From Buxus sempervirens (lineage: Eukaryota > Streptophyta > Magnoliopsida > Buxales > Buxaceae): 64,000 nucleotides of DNA. The number at the start of each line of letters is the position of its first letter. Positions within the stretch are counted from its first letter, which is position 1. Of the stretch, positions 10,985-23,790 are shown one piece after another. Where the stretch lies: the NCBI GenBank assembly GCA_947561395.2, contig OX387185.1, positions 48,060,602 to 48,124,601 on the forward strand, given 5' to 3'. Both the position numbers and the translations under genes were made by a program. The notes beneath the pieces were generated by a model. It saw only the letters and a program-made list of their open reading frames with translations. It did not search any database and was not told where the DNA came from.

Positions 10985-12445
10985 TTTTTTTTTGGTAGAA
11001 AAAGAAAAAGGGAGGAAGGGGGCTATCAGCGTGACCGACCCCCTAGCCATGACTATAGTGGCTTTCTCATCACTATGGAATGTTCAGATTGAACCATAAC
11101 TACCACACATCTCAGCCTTAGTCGGAACGAATAAACCATCACCACAGCACCACAAATATGTAATAATCTGCAGGAGACTTGAGGGCGTTTGGTGGGCATT
11201 ATAGAATCTGGATTCTTGTAGAATCCGATTCCATAATCCAAAAGGTGTGTTTGGTTGGGATTTTAAAGCCGGATTCTATTATCTAATTGTATAATCAAGC
11301 CCATAATTAAAATCTACTTTTTTGGTGATTATGGACATTGATGCTTAAATGTTCAAAATCTGTGATTCTAGAGATTATGTATAACATATTATAATAAATA
11401 ATAACATTATAAGTATTATAAAATAATATATTATAATAGTATAATAAATTTAATATTCTAATATATATTTACTATTTAACATATTAATGTATTATAATAT
11501 ATTAATATATATTAGTATATTATATTTAATATTATAATATTAATAGTTCATATTATATTAATATTAATAATATATATATATATATATATTAATAATACTA
11601 TATTCATATTATATTAATATAGTATTAAATATTAATATTATAATATTTTATATTTTATTAAATTTAATATTATGATAAATTACTATTTAATATATTAATA
11701 TAATATTAATGTATTAAAATATATTAATATATTAGTATATTATATTTAATATTATAATATTAATATTTCATATTATATTAATATAATATTAAATAATATT
11801 ATTATGATAAATTTATTGTAATATTATAATAAACATAAATTTATGTAATAAAAAATATAAATAATAATATAATTTATATTATAATATATTATTGCTATAT
11901 TATAAATAATATTATAATATAAATTATAATATTATATTATATTATATAATGTTACAATAATATTATTACATTACACCTAATATAATATAATAATGTTATT
12001 ATATATTATATAAGAATATTTTATATATAAATTTATATATTATGTAAAAATATACATATTATGTAATAATATATATGATTTTAATTAAGATTTTAATTTT
12101 TCTATATACATTATATAATTTTTTATCCAATTTTTAATACAAAAACTTCAAATTTAATCTCAATAATCGGTGTCAACCAAACAAAATTCCAGATTTTAGT
12201 TTAAAAATCTGAGTTCATAATTCAACTTATCCAAATAGGATTTTAGATTCTAAAATCAAAGCAATATAATCTGGGTTATAGAGTCTAGGTTTATAATTAG
12301 AATCCGGTTTCTACAATGCCCACCAAACTCCACCTTGGTTTGAGACCTTTATACTAACTCTGCATGTAGGGTATTTGTTCCAACGACGTCAACCTCTTGA
12401 CTAGCTACTAAGGCCATTGGACCACCACACCCGTGGTTGAATTTG
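10985..12445 (-). repeat. SINE-like element, copy 1, interrupted
   Basis: Read on the minus strand, the element starts near 12445 with AACCACGGGTGTGGTGGTCC, then AATGG. The part TGGTCCAATGG resembles a pol III A box. It resumes at about 11182 after an AT-rich insertion and ends in an oligo-A-like tail (oligo-T on the plus strand) at 10983-10995. Segments match the copy at 32.28-32.47 kb: the head (CATTGG, CCACCAC, CCCGTGGTT in plus orientation) and the tail region (GAATGTTCAGATTGA against GAATGCTCAGATTGA). The B box is degenerate. Confidence 0.4.
11183..12333. mobile_element. TIR element with an almost pure A/T core, inserted in the SINE
   Basis: Left end: GGGCGTTTGGTGGGCATTAT. Right end in reverse: GGAGTTTGGTGGGCATTGTA. 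The shared block TTTGGTGGGCATT runs on into TAGAA plus related GGATTC motifs, so there are clear terminal inverted repeats. Between about 11380 and 12130 the sequence is almost only A and T, made of repeating ATTATAATATTAATAT-like units. No coding capacity is present. The superfamily is undetermined because the target duplication is not clear. Confidence 0.65.
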
Positions 12446-13020
12446 TGGTTGAATTTTTAGTTGAAACCGATCACGTCATATCCCCATGTTGTGGCAGGAT
12501 TGAATTCCAGACGATATTCGCCCCTTCGACAAGCCGGACAATGATATGTCGCATTTCTTTTTTTTTTTGTTGGTGAAAATGATGTCGCATTTCACACGTA
12601 ACAAGTTTAAACTAGGAAATTAGGAATATTAAACCAAATACAAAGCATCTGAATTCGCTTATTCACTAGTAACCCGCCTTGCACTTCAATACTTCCATGA
12701 TTCAATGATTCAATCCCTCTACTGACTTAGCGGTGGGCCCCGGAGTCTGTAACGAACTCTTAATGTTTTGACCTGGTGTTCGCGCATAGCAACACGTCGA
12801 CGGATTCGTCGGTTTGACCCGATTCGAAACGGACAAATGCTTCTATGAACTGAGGTTCTCGGTGTCTTCCCGTCTGCTTTCTCCCTTGTTTCCTCCCGAA
12901 ATCCCTCCTGAATTTCACACATTAGGCAAAGAAGGAAGAAGAATATATACGTACATCATCTATTTGAACAGAATTTTAAGTGGATTGTTTGGCACAGAAG
13001 AGGGTTTCTTTTGAGCGTCC

Positions 13021-16000
13021 ATGGGCAACTGCTTGGATGCTACTGCTAGAGTAGACAACGCTCAGACCTCCAATACAAATTCTGGTGAGATTCTTTTTGT
13101 CTCGGTCACATCTCTTCTGATTAAATGTAGTTGGTGCTTCTTTTTTGGTCTAATATTGGTTTATATGAGGACATTCCTTGGTGTTTGATGTGTCTTTCCC
13201 ATTTCGTTGGCTTCCCTTTGGCATTTGATTTTCGGTGCTTTTGTGTTGGAGGATTGTGGGAAGAGGGTTCGTCAATTTTTCTTTTTTTTTCCTTGGCTGC
13301 TAGAAGGTGAACTTTATTTGGTTGGGTGGTCCAAGTGCAGACGCTTGGGAGTTCTACTATTGAACGCAAATTCATGGCGGGTCTCTGTTTGCTCTTTGGG
13401 TTTGGATTTTCCGGGTTTTATTTTTATTAGTTGATCGTATCTTTTCAGAGGACATAGATTTTTTTCCAGGTCGGACGTGTTTTGTTGTTTTGAGTTTTGA
13501 TTTCTCAGTTTGGATTCGCTTGTAGAGTTTGTGGTTGATAACTTAATCCTTTCCATGCTTAAAATTGGTATTAGTATTTAGATGTCTCTTTTAGTTGCTT
13601 GGCAATTAGAACCTTAATCGAGATCCTGATTTCCCGACCCCACCAAACAATTTTTGGTAATGACCATTACATAATGGATCCAAATTTAGAATGTGAATTC
13701 AGGGTGTCTTCATGTGCTAAAAGACTTCGCATGTTCACATGCCTCTTAAATGATATCTTCAATGAGATTTTTCCTTTCTTTTTTGGTTTTATTTTTCTTT
13801 TAGGTTTTGTTGTTCAAGCTGGGTATTTTTTACTTGAATTGAATTCCTTCAAGAATATTTTTTTTTCCATTTTTCTTTTATGTTATTTGGGAGTGGGGGT
13901 ATTATCGATGTTTGGATGCTTTTATTTCATATAAAATACAGAGTTTGATCTTGCAGCAATTAGATCATCTAACCATTGAGGTGATGAGGCCATTTGTTGA
14001 TGTTTTAAACTGTGTAACTCAATGCATAGGAATGGCAAGATCTATTTGAAACTTAACCCTTTCTCTGTCACCTTAAATTAGAAAAATAAAAAAATAAGAT
14101 AGAGAGAAGGAGTAATGAACTTAAACAGAATTCAGGTTGGTAATATTGAGAAGAAAAATGCAAAGGTACTTGTTTCCCAGATTATAAGTTACAGAATATC
14201 ATAATAGACAGGCTAGCTTAATCTTTGTCCTTCACAACCATGATGCCTTTAGTTCCTATGGATGGGAACACTAACTGTGACTGTTGACCAGCACTCCAAA
14301 GAATTTATCTTGCTGTTCCTCTTCGAGGCAATTTTCAGACACACCCTTCTATGGACGCTCTTAACTCCCATGTTCCATAAGTGCTCTTTCATCTTAATTT
14401 CTGATCTGACGTAATCTGTTCAACTAACTCTTTGTGTCCCTTGAACATACATCCATGCAAATGATTCTGGAGATTAATGGCGTATGCCTTCATAGCAACC
14501 TACTCCTTTCTACCTCTCACTGAACTTGTCTACCACCGTTATGGCTCTTGTAAATCCAATAAGAAAACCTCCTTTATTTTCATTTTGGTAGTTCTCTTGT
14601 CAATGTGATGATAATCAGCATGGAACGAGGTTTCATGTTAAAAAAAACAAGTTATCAGTCTTGCCTAAAAGCAAATGTTTTTTTTTTTCCTTTTTTCTTT
14701 TTTCTTTTTGAATCTAATCAGTTGACTGTGGGAAAGTCAGCAGAGCCAAATGGGATAGTGCCTTGTATGAGAAGGAATGTGGATTTCAGATCCTCCATCT
14801 ACATGGAGAAGCCCTTTTTTTAACTGCATCATAAATTAAAGGCATGGGATGTCTTCTACCAGATAATTTTATATTAGTTGTATTGAGACACCAAAGAAAT
14901 AGAAATATATCGAGAGAGAAAATACTTGGAAACTTTTTCTCTTCTTACTTATTAATGTTTTATTCTCAACATTCAGATACAAATATCATGAGTTTGTTGT
15001 ACCATATGTAGTACTCTTTTGGAAAATTTGTCCTCTGATAGGTTTGGAATTGAGTTTGGATACTTTTTTTTTTAACTTTATTTATTCCTACAAAATATAT
15101 ATTTCTGCTGTTAAGTTAGTTTCACCAACTCTTTTCTTCTCTTCATAATTTAGGAGTCTCGAAAATCACCAGCAAAACTAGCCTTTCTTCAGCTCCTTCA
15201 AGCTTAACATTACCATCTTATTGTGAAAAGAGTATCACTGAAAGTCTACCAACTCCAAGATCTGAAGGCGAAATATTGGCTTCGAGCAATTTGAAATCCT
15301 TCTTGTTCAGTGAGCTAAAGAATGCCACTAGAAACTTTCGTCCAGACAGTCTCATTGGAGAAGGAGGATTTGGTTATGTATTCAAAGGATGGATCGATGA
15401 GCAAACGCATGCTGCTGCAAGACCAGGGTCAGGAATGGTTGTTGCTGTCAAGAAGCTTAAACCTGAAGGTTTCCAAGGGCATAAGGAGTGGTTGGTGCGT
15501 TCATCTTATCAGCTTATTTATCTCTTGTTTTTAAAGTGTCCAAATTTGCCCATTTACTTATAGTTGGTTGGTTCCAGACAGAAGTTAACTATCTTGGACA
15601 ACTTCATCATCCAAACCTGGTTAAACTTATTGGGTACTGCTTGGATGGGGAGAACCGGCTTTTAGTTTATGAGTTCATGCCAAAGGGGAGCTTGGAAAAC
15701 CATTTATTTAGAAGTAAGTACAAACCTTCTGGCCGAGGTTTAGGTAATAAAGTTATGTGTATAAGCCTTAATTGCATTGTGTGCGTGTATTGCCTTAGGA
15801 GTTTAATGGTAAGCCTTAATAGCATTATATGTGCATTGCTTTTCCTTCTGCCAAGCGTTGATTTCATGATTTTGTTGGATCCAAATAGTCATGGATTTCT
15901 GTAAACAGCTATTCTTTATGGATTTCATGCTGCATACTGGTTTCATCTCTTGATGGATTTTGCCAGAACTCCCGCTTCTGAAACTCTCCAATTGACCATT

Positions 16001-17227
16001 GATTCTCTCTCAGTATTTAGACAATTAGAATAGAAAATACAGTAGCTCAAAAGTCTTGCTTATTTCAAATTAATCTGTTCCTCCCATGCCCCATTTGATT
16101 AAATATATTCTGATTAGCTATTTATGGACAGCCTTGACAGCTTTCACAGCCACTTGTATAAGTATGGCAAGCATAATGACTTGGTCAAGAAATTTCAGAG
16201 ACTGGAAAAGGTTTGTTATAACTTGAATTTATGTCTTGTTTCACAGGAGGAGCCCAGCCACTTTCCTGGGCAATAAGGATCAAAGTTGCCATAGGAGCTG
16301 CTAGAGGACTATCGTTTCTTCATGATGCTGAATCGCAAGTTATTTATCGTGATTTCAAAACTTCAAATATACTTCTAGATGTGGTATGCCAAGAAAAATA
16401 AGGAGTGATGTTGGCTGAATTTTCCTTGTAAGTTTGATATTAATTTTAAACGTACACCAAAATTTTAAATGCTTTTATGGATGCAGGAGTTCAATTCAAA
16501 GATTTCTGACTTTGGCTTAGCAAAAGCTGGCCCAACTGGCGATAGGACTCATGTCTCCACTCAAGTCATGGGTACTCATGGCTATGCCGCACCGGAGTAT
16601 GTTGCCACAGGTTCATCAAATCCCCATATTCAGAACTTTCTTTTACCTTGCTTTCCTTTCCTATTTCTGTTCATATATTTAAAATTAATTCAACTTGTTT
16701 ATCATCACGACGTCAAGTGATGGAAGTCATTGAGTAGATCTTATATGTTTCAGTTTCACTGATCCTTTGCTGATGCTTTCATGGTCACAGGTCGGCTGTC
16801 TGCGAGGAGTGATGTCTATGGCTTTGGGGTTGTGTTGTTGGAGCTGTTGTCAGGCCGTCATGCAGTTGACAAATCAAGAATTGGTGTGGAGCAAAATCTA
16901 GTGGAGTGGGCTAAGCCGTATTTGGGTGACAAGCGTAAATTATTTCGTATTATGGACACAAAGTTGGAGGGCCAGTATCCCCAGAAAGGAGCGTGCATGG
17001 CTGCCACCCTTGCATTACAATGTCTAAGCTCCGAGGCCAAACTCCGCCCTCGGATGGCCGAGGTTCTGGCAACACTTGAACAGATACAAGCCCACAAAAG
17101 CGTGACCAAAACTTCTCAACCAGAAAAGCAATCAATCTCCAATCCAGCCAGCAAATCACCATTGAGGTATCATCATTCACCTCGCAATCTGACGCCCATG
17201 GGGTCACCCTTGCCAACCCCCAGGTGA
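13021..17227 (+). CDS. receptor-like cytoplasmic kinase, RLCK-VII / PBL2-PBL3 (APK2) type
   Basis: Six exons join in frame to 412 aa: 13021-13084, 15154-15494, 15578-15713, 16247-16383, 16487-16610 and 16791-17227. The N-terminus MGNCLD carries the Gly2/Cys4 myristoylation-palmitoylation signal, so plasma-membrane anchoring is expected. Kinase motifs follow in order: glycine loop [11 protein letters not shown], lysine in VVAVKKLK, catalytic loop [14 protein letters not shown] (the YRD form usual in this family), [27 protein letters not shown] and [16 protein letters not shown]. All catalytic residues are present. The C-terminal [11 protein letters not shown] resembles the tail of Arabidopsis PBL2/PBL3. 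Family members relay signals from surface receptor kinases by Ser/Thr phosphorylation. The ATG follows an AC-rich leader, and intron 1 is 2.1 kb. The PPR gene starts 0.5 kb downstream on the same strand. Confidence 0.93.
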
Positions 17228-17739
17228 TTGCCGCTGTACTCGCGATGAGAATATTATGCCATTTTCTACTGGGTATTTGATGTGAATTTCCTTTCCCTTG
17301 TCCCATATTCTTTTTCATTCCTGTTTCAGGAGTTTATATAGGAAGCTTTATGGTCTTGTGATGTAACCTTGCATTATGCAAAAACACATCAACATCATTT
17401 TTCCTTCTTAGCATGAGTAATATTGTATATGTTATAGTTTTGGTCCCACAATCCTATTGATGTCCTGCTCTTGTTTTAACTTGTGATTAAACAAAAAAGA
17501 TTCTTTCCGGAATCATGGTAGATGGCCTATTTGAATAAGGTTGTCTGAAAGTGCTACGCTGACTGCATCTAACAGGGCTTCTGGTCATCATCCACCATCA
17601 CCTTTTTCCACTGAAGAATTAATTATTCAAGTTACCAGAATTAAAATACTGAGCCTCGGCCCTCCAGCCGTCCTAGCTTAGCTTACAGGTGCAAGATTGA
17701 AATTCTCATCCATTCTCCCCAATATAATTGTAGAGAGAA
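17228..17739. other. intergenic spacer between the kinase and PPR genes
   Basis: These 512 bp contain the kinase 3' UTR (AT-rich, with a TGTAAC/ATTATG polyadenylation-like zone around 17360-17400) and the short upstream region of the PPR gene. No further gene or repeat was seen. Confidence 0.5.
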
Positions 17740-19488
17740 ATGCTTCCGAGTTCTTTGTGCATAGCAAACATCCATAACGTCCGTGCCATCTCTCACCTCT
17801 CTTTAGCTGCCTTAAGTGCCCAATACCCATTTCTAGACCTCTTAACCCTGCACACGTTCAAAGATGAAAACCAGCTCATGCAAATCCACGCACAGATGAT
17901 CACTACAGGCCTCATTCACAACCCTCCTGCAGCCTCAAAACTAGTTTCCTCCTTTGCCTCGATTCCCCTTCCTGGGACCATATGCACCGCCCGTTCGATC
18001 GCTGATCGAGTCCAAGGACTGGACACTTACTCTTGGAACACTATAATTAGGGGTAACTTGGAGGCAAAGAACCCCAAAGAAGCCATTTTGGTTTACACCC
18101 CCATGAGAAGGAAAGGTTTGGAAGCAGACAGTTATACCCTTTTGTTTGTAGTGAAGGCCTGTGGGCTTATTCATGGACTTCTTGAAGGAGGACAGACTCA
18201 CGGCCAGATTTTTAAATTGGGTTTTATATCCCACATGATTATCCGGACTGCTCTTATGAGCATGTATGGTCTATTTGAGATGTTTTCTTCAATGCAGAAG
18301 ATGTTTGATGAAAGTCCTCAGAGAGACACTGCTCAGTGGAATGCCTTGATTGCCACATATGCTCAGAGGAATTGCCCTCACAAGGCGCTCATGGTTACCA
18401 TTGATATGATGAACAAGAATTGGAGACCCAATGGGATGACTGCAGTTAGCATTCTTTCAGCTTGTTCTTGTTTGAGAGCCTTAAATGAAGGGAAAATCGT
18501 TCATGGTTATGTCATAAGAAACCTTGTCAACATCGACGTTTTTGTTTACAATGCTTTAATAGATATGTATTCAAAATGTGAGCAGCTAACCAATGCTCAC
18601 CGGCTTTTTCAGATGATGCCTGCAAGGAATGTGGTTTCTTGGACTTCAATGATCTGTGGGTATAGCGTCAATGGCTACCCGAGGGAAGCAATGGCTCTGT
18701 TTGAAGAGATGGAATCTGGAAATGTACTACCTGATGACATTACTCTGTTGAGTGTTATTTCTGCATGCTCAAAATTAGGATGCTTTGAGCTTGCAGAGTG
18801 GATTGATAACTTTGTCCAGAAGAATTTCCTTGGGAAAGAGAGCATTGCCATAGAAAATGCTCTCATGGACATGCATGCTAAATGCGGTAACATCAAGAAA
18901 GCTTGCCAAATTTTTGATCGGCTGGAGGAGAAAACACTCGTGTCTTGGACTACAATGATACAAGGGCTAGCAATGCATGGGCATGGAGTATCTGCTCTAG
19001 TTCGGTTCATTCAGATGCAAAGGGAAGGTTTCAGTCCAGATAGAATTGTTTTCTTCAGCATCTTATCTGCATGTAGTCATTCAGGTTTGGTGGATGAGGG
19101 GCGCAAATGTTTTCAATCTATGACAGAGGACTATTCTATGACACCAACCATGGAGCATTATGGGTGCATGGTGGATATTCTTTGTAGAGCAGGGCTAGTA
19201 AATGAGGCATTTGACTTTGTCGAGAATATGCCCATGATTCCAGATATTATTGCCTGGCGTATGTTGCTTAGAGCATGTCAAGACCAAGGGAACATCAGTC
19301 TAGCAAGTCAAGTTGTAGATAAGTTGCTTGAATTGGAGCCAAAGTATGGTGGAAATTATATACTGTTATCAAATATCTATGCAACCCTGGGAGAATGGAG
19401 CAATGTGAAGAAAGTAAGGATAGAAATGGGGGCTAAAGGAGTAACCAAACAATATCCTGGTTGCAGTTTAATAGAAGTTAAAACATAA
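17740..19488 (+). CDS. PLS-type pentatricopeptide repeat protein, E-class end
   Basis: A single 582-aa exon, intronless as usual for the family. Tandem PPR units run from about residue 85 to 500, with signatures such as TYSWNTIIRG, FVYNALIDMYSKC, NVVSWTSMICGY, LVSWTTMIQGLAMHGHG and MEHYGCMVDILCRAGLVNEA. An E motif follows (PDIIAWRMLLRACQDQGN, then YILLSNIYATLGEW). The protein stops at GCSLIEVKT, early in what would be E+, and has no DYW deaminase. PLS-class proteins bind organellar RNA and direct C-to-U editing, with E-type members recruiting a separate DYW partner. The N-terminal 50 residues are plausible transit sequence. The reading frame is fully open. It is convergent with the DHQ-synthase-like gene, with stops 170 bp apart. 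Confidence 0.92.
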   Translation: MLPSSLCIANIHNVRAISHLSLAALSAQYPFLDLLTLHTFKDENQLMQIHAQMITTGLIHNPPAASKLVSSFASIPLPGTICTARSIADRVQGLDTYSWNTIIRGNLEAKNPKEAILVYTPMRRKGLEADSYTLLFVVKACGLIHGLLEGGQTHGQIFKLGFISHMIIRTALMSMYGLFEMFSSMQKMFDESPQRDTAQWNALIATYAQRNCPHKALMVTIDMMNKNWRPNGMTAVSILSACSCLRALNEGKIVHGYVIRNLVNIDVFVYNALIDMYSKCEQLTNAHRLFQMMPARNVVSWTSMICGYSVNGYPREAMALFEEMESGNVLPDDITLLSVISACSKLGCFELAEWIDNFVQKNFLGKESIAIENALMDMHAKCGNIKKACQIFDRLEEKTLVSWTTMIQGLAMHGHGVSALVRFIQMQREGFSPDRIVFFSILSACSHSGLVDEGRKCFQSMTEDYSMTPTMEHYGCMVDILCRAGLVNEAFDFVENMPMIPDIIAWRMLLRACQDQGNISLASQVVDKLLELEPKYGGNYILLSNIYATLGEWSNVKKVRIEMGAKGVTKQYPGCSLIEVKT

Positions 19489-19657
19489 ATTGATGAAAGG
19501 TTGATCATGCATGATGTGAAGTTAAAACTAACAATGCTGATAAGAAATGACAGTTTGTCTTAACTGCTAAAGCATCACAGGGATTACTCCCCACTTGTCT
19601 TTGGCCTACACTCTAAATCGACAAGATAAGGACTACCTTTTAGCTTGGATGATCACT

Positions 19658-22600
19658 TCATTTCTCAACAATGAACTCTTGGATTTCTATTCCGGTGTGC
19701 CTAGCCCCACCCTGCATCTTCAACATAACTTCGTCTCCAACTTTAAGTGAAGTGACTGGAATTGCTGTTTTTGTTGGTTCATCTCCTGTCAAAAGGGTGA
19801 TTGGCAAACAATATCTGTAAGATATGAAGGAATTCTAGCAGTTTTCAAGACAAAAGGACAGCATTGTTAGGGAGGACCTTTGGAGGGGCAGACTAACCCC
19901 ACAGTCTCTGCATTTTGCAAAAGGATACTGTAGACGGTTTCCTTATCTGAGCTTACCTGCAATATTTTTTAATTGCAATATTATTTATAATAAACAAAAT
20001 TTCACAGCAGAAGTAGTACAATTAAGCAATTCATCAATTTTTACTGAGTTGTTTGAATCATATTTAGCACATTACTTTTCTTGTGACCTTTGCTTTCCAT
20101 CTATGCCTCTGCAAATGCGCAGGACATTCAGATGAATTATTTCACAAGTGATGTTCAAGATCTATGCAAGATAGATAACAGTCAAAAAAAGGGGGGGAAT
20201 AAAGTAACATCAGATCATGGGATGGCAGATCCAGGAACGTATTGGCAAAGTTATTGCAACATCATGTCTTTATTTGAAGTGGAATGCATACTAGTTTAGA
20301 CCAAGGGATACTTGCATTTTCATCTGGAATTTCCTGTCTTCGTAATAGATAATAAGTTTATTTCATGTTAAGCATTTAGCAATGAACTTCAGAGCAGCAG
20401 CACAGTCAACTAAACATCAACTCACTTGGCTTGTATTACTTTGGTGCATCAAAAACATACCCAGTAACTTATATGACTCATTTTATGATAATTGATTATA
20501 AATTCATATCATTCCAAAAGTCTACATTTCATGAAAGACAAAAATCTGGACTAGTATCATCTATGTACAACCAAAAGAGGGAAATGTATAGTCTGTCCAA
20601 ACCTTCGCATCCACTAAAATAAGGGGTCTAGTCTCTATCTTTACACGCCCAACAATAGCTGTCCTCTGCATGCCACTTTGATCAACAACAGTAACCTCTT
20701 TACCTGCATGCAGCTCTGAAAGATAGCAAGTCCTACCTCCTGGCACAGCAATATAGGCATGTACTGGCCCCTGAAAATTTTTAAAAATGATAAAGAGTTT
20801 TTAGTGCTCAAAGGAGCATCCATCTAATTTATACGAGGAGCAACCCAATTCAGATCAGATTGAAAATTTTATGTAATACTGGGAAAAAATTAGTGTTTTG
20901 TCGGCATACCATTGAATATAAAATTATTCAAAACTGTAAATAATTTCTATCATTAAGGAATTTAAGAGCATGTAAGTACATGATACTCTTCTGCAATAAA
21001 CTAGCATGCAATCAAGCTTAGCTCTGAAAACTGATCAAACTGAACCCAGTTGGCTCCATCCAAACCGAGTTTCACAGTGACATAATCTTCCAAACCACCA
21101 GCTCTAGCAACTTCAAGAGATAATACTTACTGCATTGACTCGGAATGGTCTGCTACTAATATAATTTGACTCCAAACATTCTGAATGAACAAGAAAAAGC
21201 CCTCTAGCAAATGAACCAACCTATAACAAGAAAGTTCATCCTATGAGAACTATAAAATAGATATAGCAAAGGTAAGGGAAAATAAATTGCGAGAAACACA
21301 TGAATGATTTTAAAAGAGAAAGTAAGAGCAAACCAAAACTCCTTCACCGGGTCTCATGAGGCTGCAAAGATCCACACATACCTGATCCCCCATGCCTGCT
21401 ACTTGAACACGAGTTACAGTGGCATTAGTCAAGCTCAACAGATTCCTGGCTTCATTTCTTCTGTCAAAATAGTCCTGACAACATTAATTATCATGAGAAG
21501 TAATGTTTAATTACTTCTTAAAACCTCAACAGAGGAGAAATCACCTTCAGTTCAAGAACAGCTCCAATGTCTTCAACTTTTAAAACAACCCCTCCGAGAC
21601 CTTGCTCCAAGGCCTACAACAAAATATACAACTTTATAAATTATGTCTGGAATACCTGCTATGATAAGTTTATAAAATTGCATTGGAAGCTAAATGGTTA
21701 TCATCTTCCATTACTGGAAAGATTATGTATTACATTAACTATACCTCTAGAAAGATTTGTGCTTCCAAAGGAGTTTTTGAGATAGCAAACACTGTTTTCT
21801 TACTGCCTTGAAAGGCAGCAACAATGTTTTCTGCAGGTATCACCTAAAATGCATAAGCAGAGACGGTGAGGAGTAATTAAAAAAGGATTGAGCAGAAAAG
21901 GTAGCTCTATTACTGAAAAGATCATGTCACACACAACTCTCAAGATGGATCAACTATGTTAAGTGGCCTAAGGGCTTGGGGCAACGACAAAAGGAAAATT
22001 GATATTGAGATACTTGGAAAAGTTGGACAGTACTGCAAAGCAGAAAAATTATCTCAAAGTCAAAGCTTTGTTAACATTCATGGAACGAGGAAAAATTATC
22101 ATTTCATAAGATTTATTAACTGATTTTGAAATTAGATTACAAATAAGGGAAAAAAACACAAAATGACATCAAGATACCAACCATCTGTAACAAATTGAAA
22201 GATCTATAGATCTTAGGCATTACATCACAACCATTACTAAGCACAATCCAGGAATTAACTAACTGAATATGACCCATTAAACATGTTCGAATGAAAGTGC
22301 TAACCACATCTATGAAAACAGTCTATTTGAATGAGTAGAAGTCTCATAACAACATTCTAGTTCGGAACAGTTATAGTTGTTGCATACCCCTAAACAAATT
22401 AAGACACGAAATCATCAAAGTGATGAAATCAGACTAACCTGCCAGTCTAACAAACTTAAAACTATGTTCTCTCCTTGTTCATCTGCTGGTGAAAGAAGCT
22501 GTAGTTGTTGGGGTGAAGAAATCTCGTAAAATGTAGCAGCCCTTCGGCTTTTGCTGTCTAGAACCTCTCCCTCTTCAATAAAAAGGGGATGAATCAATGC

Positions 22601-23308
22601 AATTGCTGCAAGATTAGTGAAAATGGATAAGACTTTGCGGCACAGGTGGAATAAAACATAAAGAGATTCAACTAGACTTCTAGAGAGATTGATTCTGGAG
22701 ACTGGAGAGGTACTAAGATGAAACCTTTTTATCTGAAACATAGGGAGGGATTTGATAGATTACATGACCAGTGGTCGGCGAGTTCTCTGTTGTGTAAAGA
22801 GAAAACGAAAGTGTTCCATCCCCTCTCGACGGCGGCCGTCATCACATCCTTACTTTCAGTCCATATCCATACCAGCTTCTGTGGCGACTCGAAACTACCA
22901 TCACTCATCCCGGACAAAGAACAATTCACTCTCAGAGAACCACAATTATAATTCCTCTGCAGCTGAGCTCCCTTAGTATTCTTGTGATTGGAAACAACAA
23001 CGCTTGAATAGAACCATCTCCACCTACTCCCTGTAAAATATAGAATTCAAAAGAAATTCCCTCTGGGGAATCAATTTAAGGAACACATTTCGTTTCCCTT
23101 GTTAGTGATTTGAGACATCCAATTTCACAATGCAGAAAATGCTCCTTTTCAGTTTCACGAACGGAAATTGCACAACCACCATGCGGGTTGCAGGATCGTC
23201 CATGGATGATCATAAAGCGGAGGAGGAGAGAAACGAACCTGATTTGGATGGAAACCGCGGCACAGCGTTTGGAATTCCGACGCGAGAGACGTGACACACG
23301 AGACCCAT
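19658..23308 (-). CDS. 3-dehydroquinate synthase II-like protein, plastid type
   Basis: Ten exons join in frame to 425 aa: 23308-23239, 23030-22764, 22605-22439, 21843-21745, 21613-21545, 21474-21334, 21220-21131, 20770-20603, 19956-19878 and 19785-19658. The first about 60 residues ([19 protein letters not shown], then an Arg/Ser-rich stretch) look like a chloroplast transit peptide. The mature part carries family signatures: [84 protein letters not shown] and [17 protein letters not shown]. The family (PF01959) is named for archaeal 3-dehydroquinate synthase II, which converts 2-amino-3,7-dideoxy-D-threo-hept-6-ulosonate to 3-dehydroquinate. Plants also have an ordinary AroB-type enzyme, so the role here is uncertain. 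Intron 2-3 and intron 8-9 are the longest. Confidence 0.93.
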
Positions 23309-23790
23309 CCCTAGTCCCGCTTTCTCTCTATCTTTTGTTTTGTCCGTAGTTAGGCCGTAAATGAGCCGAGCCCAATTGCTTTTTAAAATCGTTTTAGTTT
23401 TGATCCAAATCAAAGCCGAGTGTCAAACTTAACAGACGGTTGAGATGAGGCTTGGACCCAACTATTTGGAGCCCTTACAGACTTTCCGACCTGGTTTAAT
23501 TACCCAATTTTTTTCTTTATCCAAGGTTTTTTTTTTTCCGTTTTGCATGTGACTCTTCCTTTAAATAAGTTTTGTTCAAAGGTAAAAAAAAAATAACATT
23601 TACTTAACAATTAACCATATAAGGACAAAACATTTTAATTAATGAAAATTCAATAAATAGGATTTAAATATTTAATTATAACTTTGATAAAATGGTGTTA
23701 TATGTTACAAAAAAAATATGAATGAATTTTAGTTTTTATTTTCTGGACATTGCAACCCAAAAAATTCAGGCATGCATGCAAAGTAACATG
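23309..23790. other. upstream region of the DHQ-synthase-like gene
   Basis: The first 50 bp upstream of the ATG are CT/GA-rich on the minus strand and look like a 5' leader. Beyond about 23450 the sequence is AT-rich with T- and A-runs and no recognisable gene. It ends where the hAT element begins. Confidence 0.4.

Noticed and set aside
16858-17318. Antisense open frames opposite the kinase last exon
   Set aside because: Shadow frames of a well-supported coding exon, with no independent motif or splice context.
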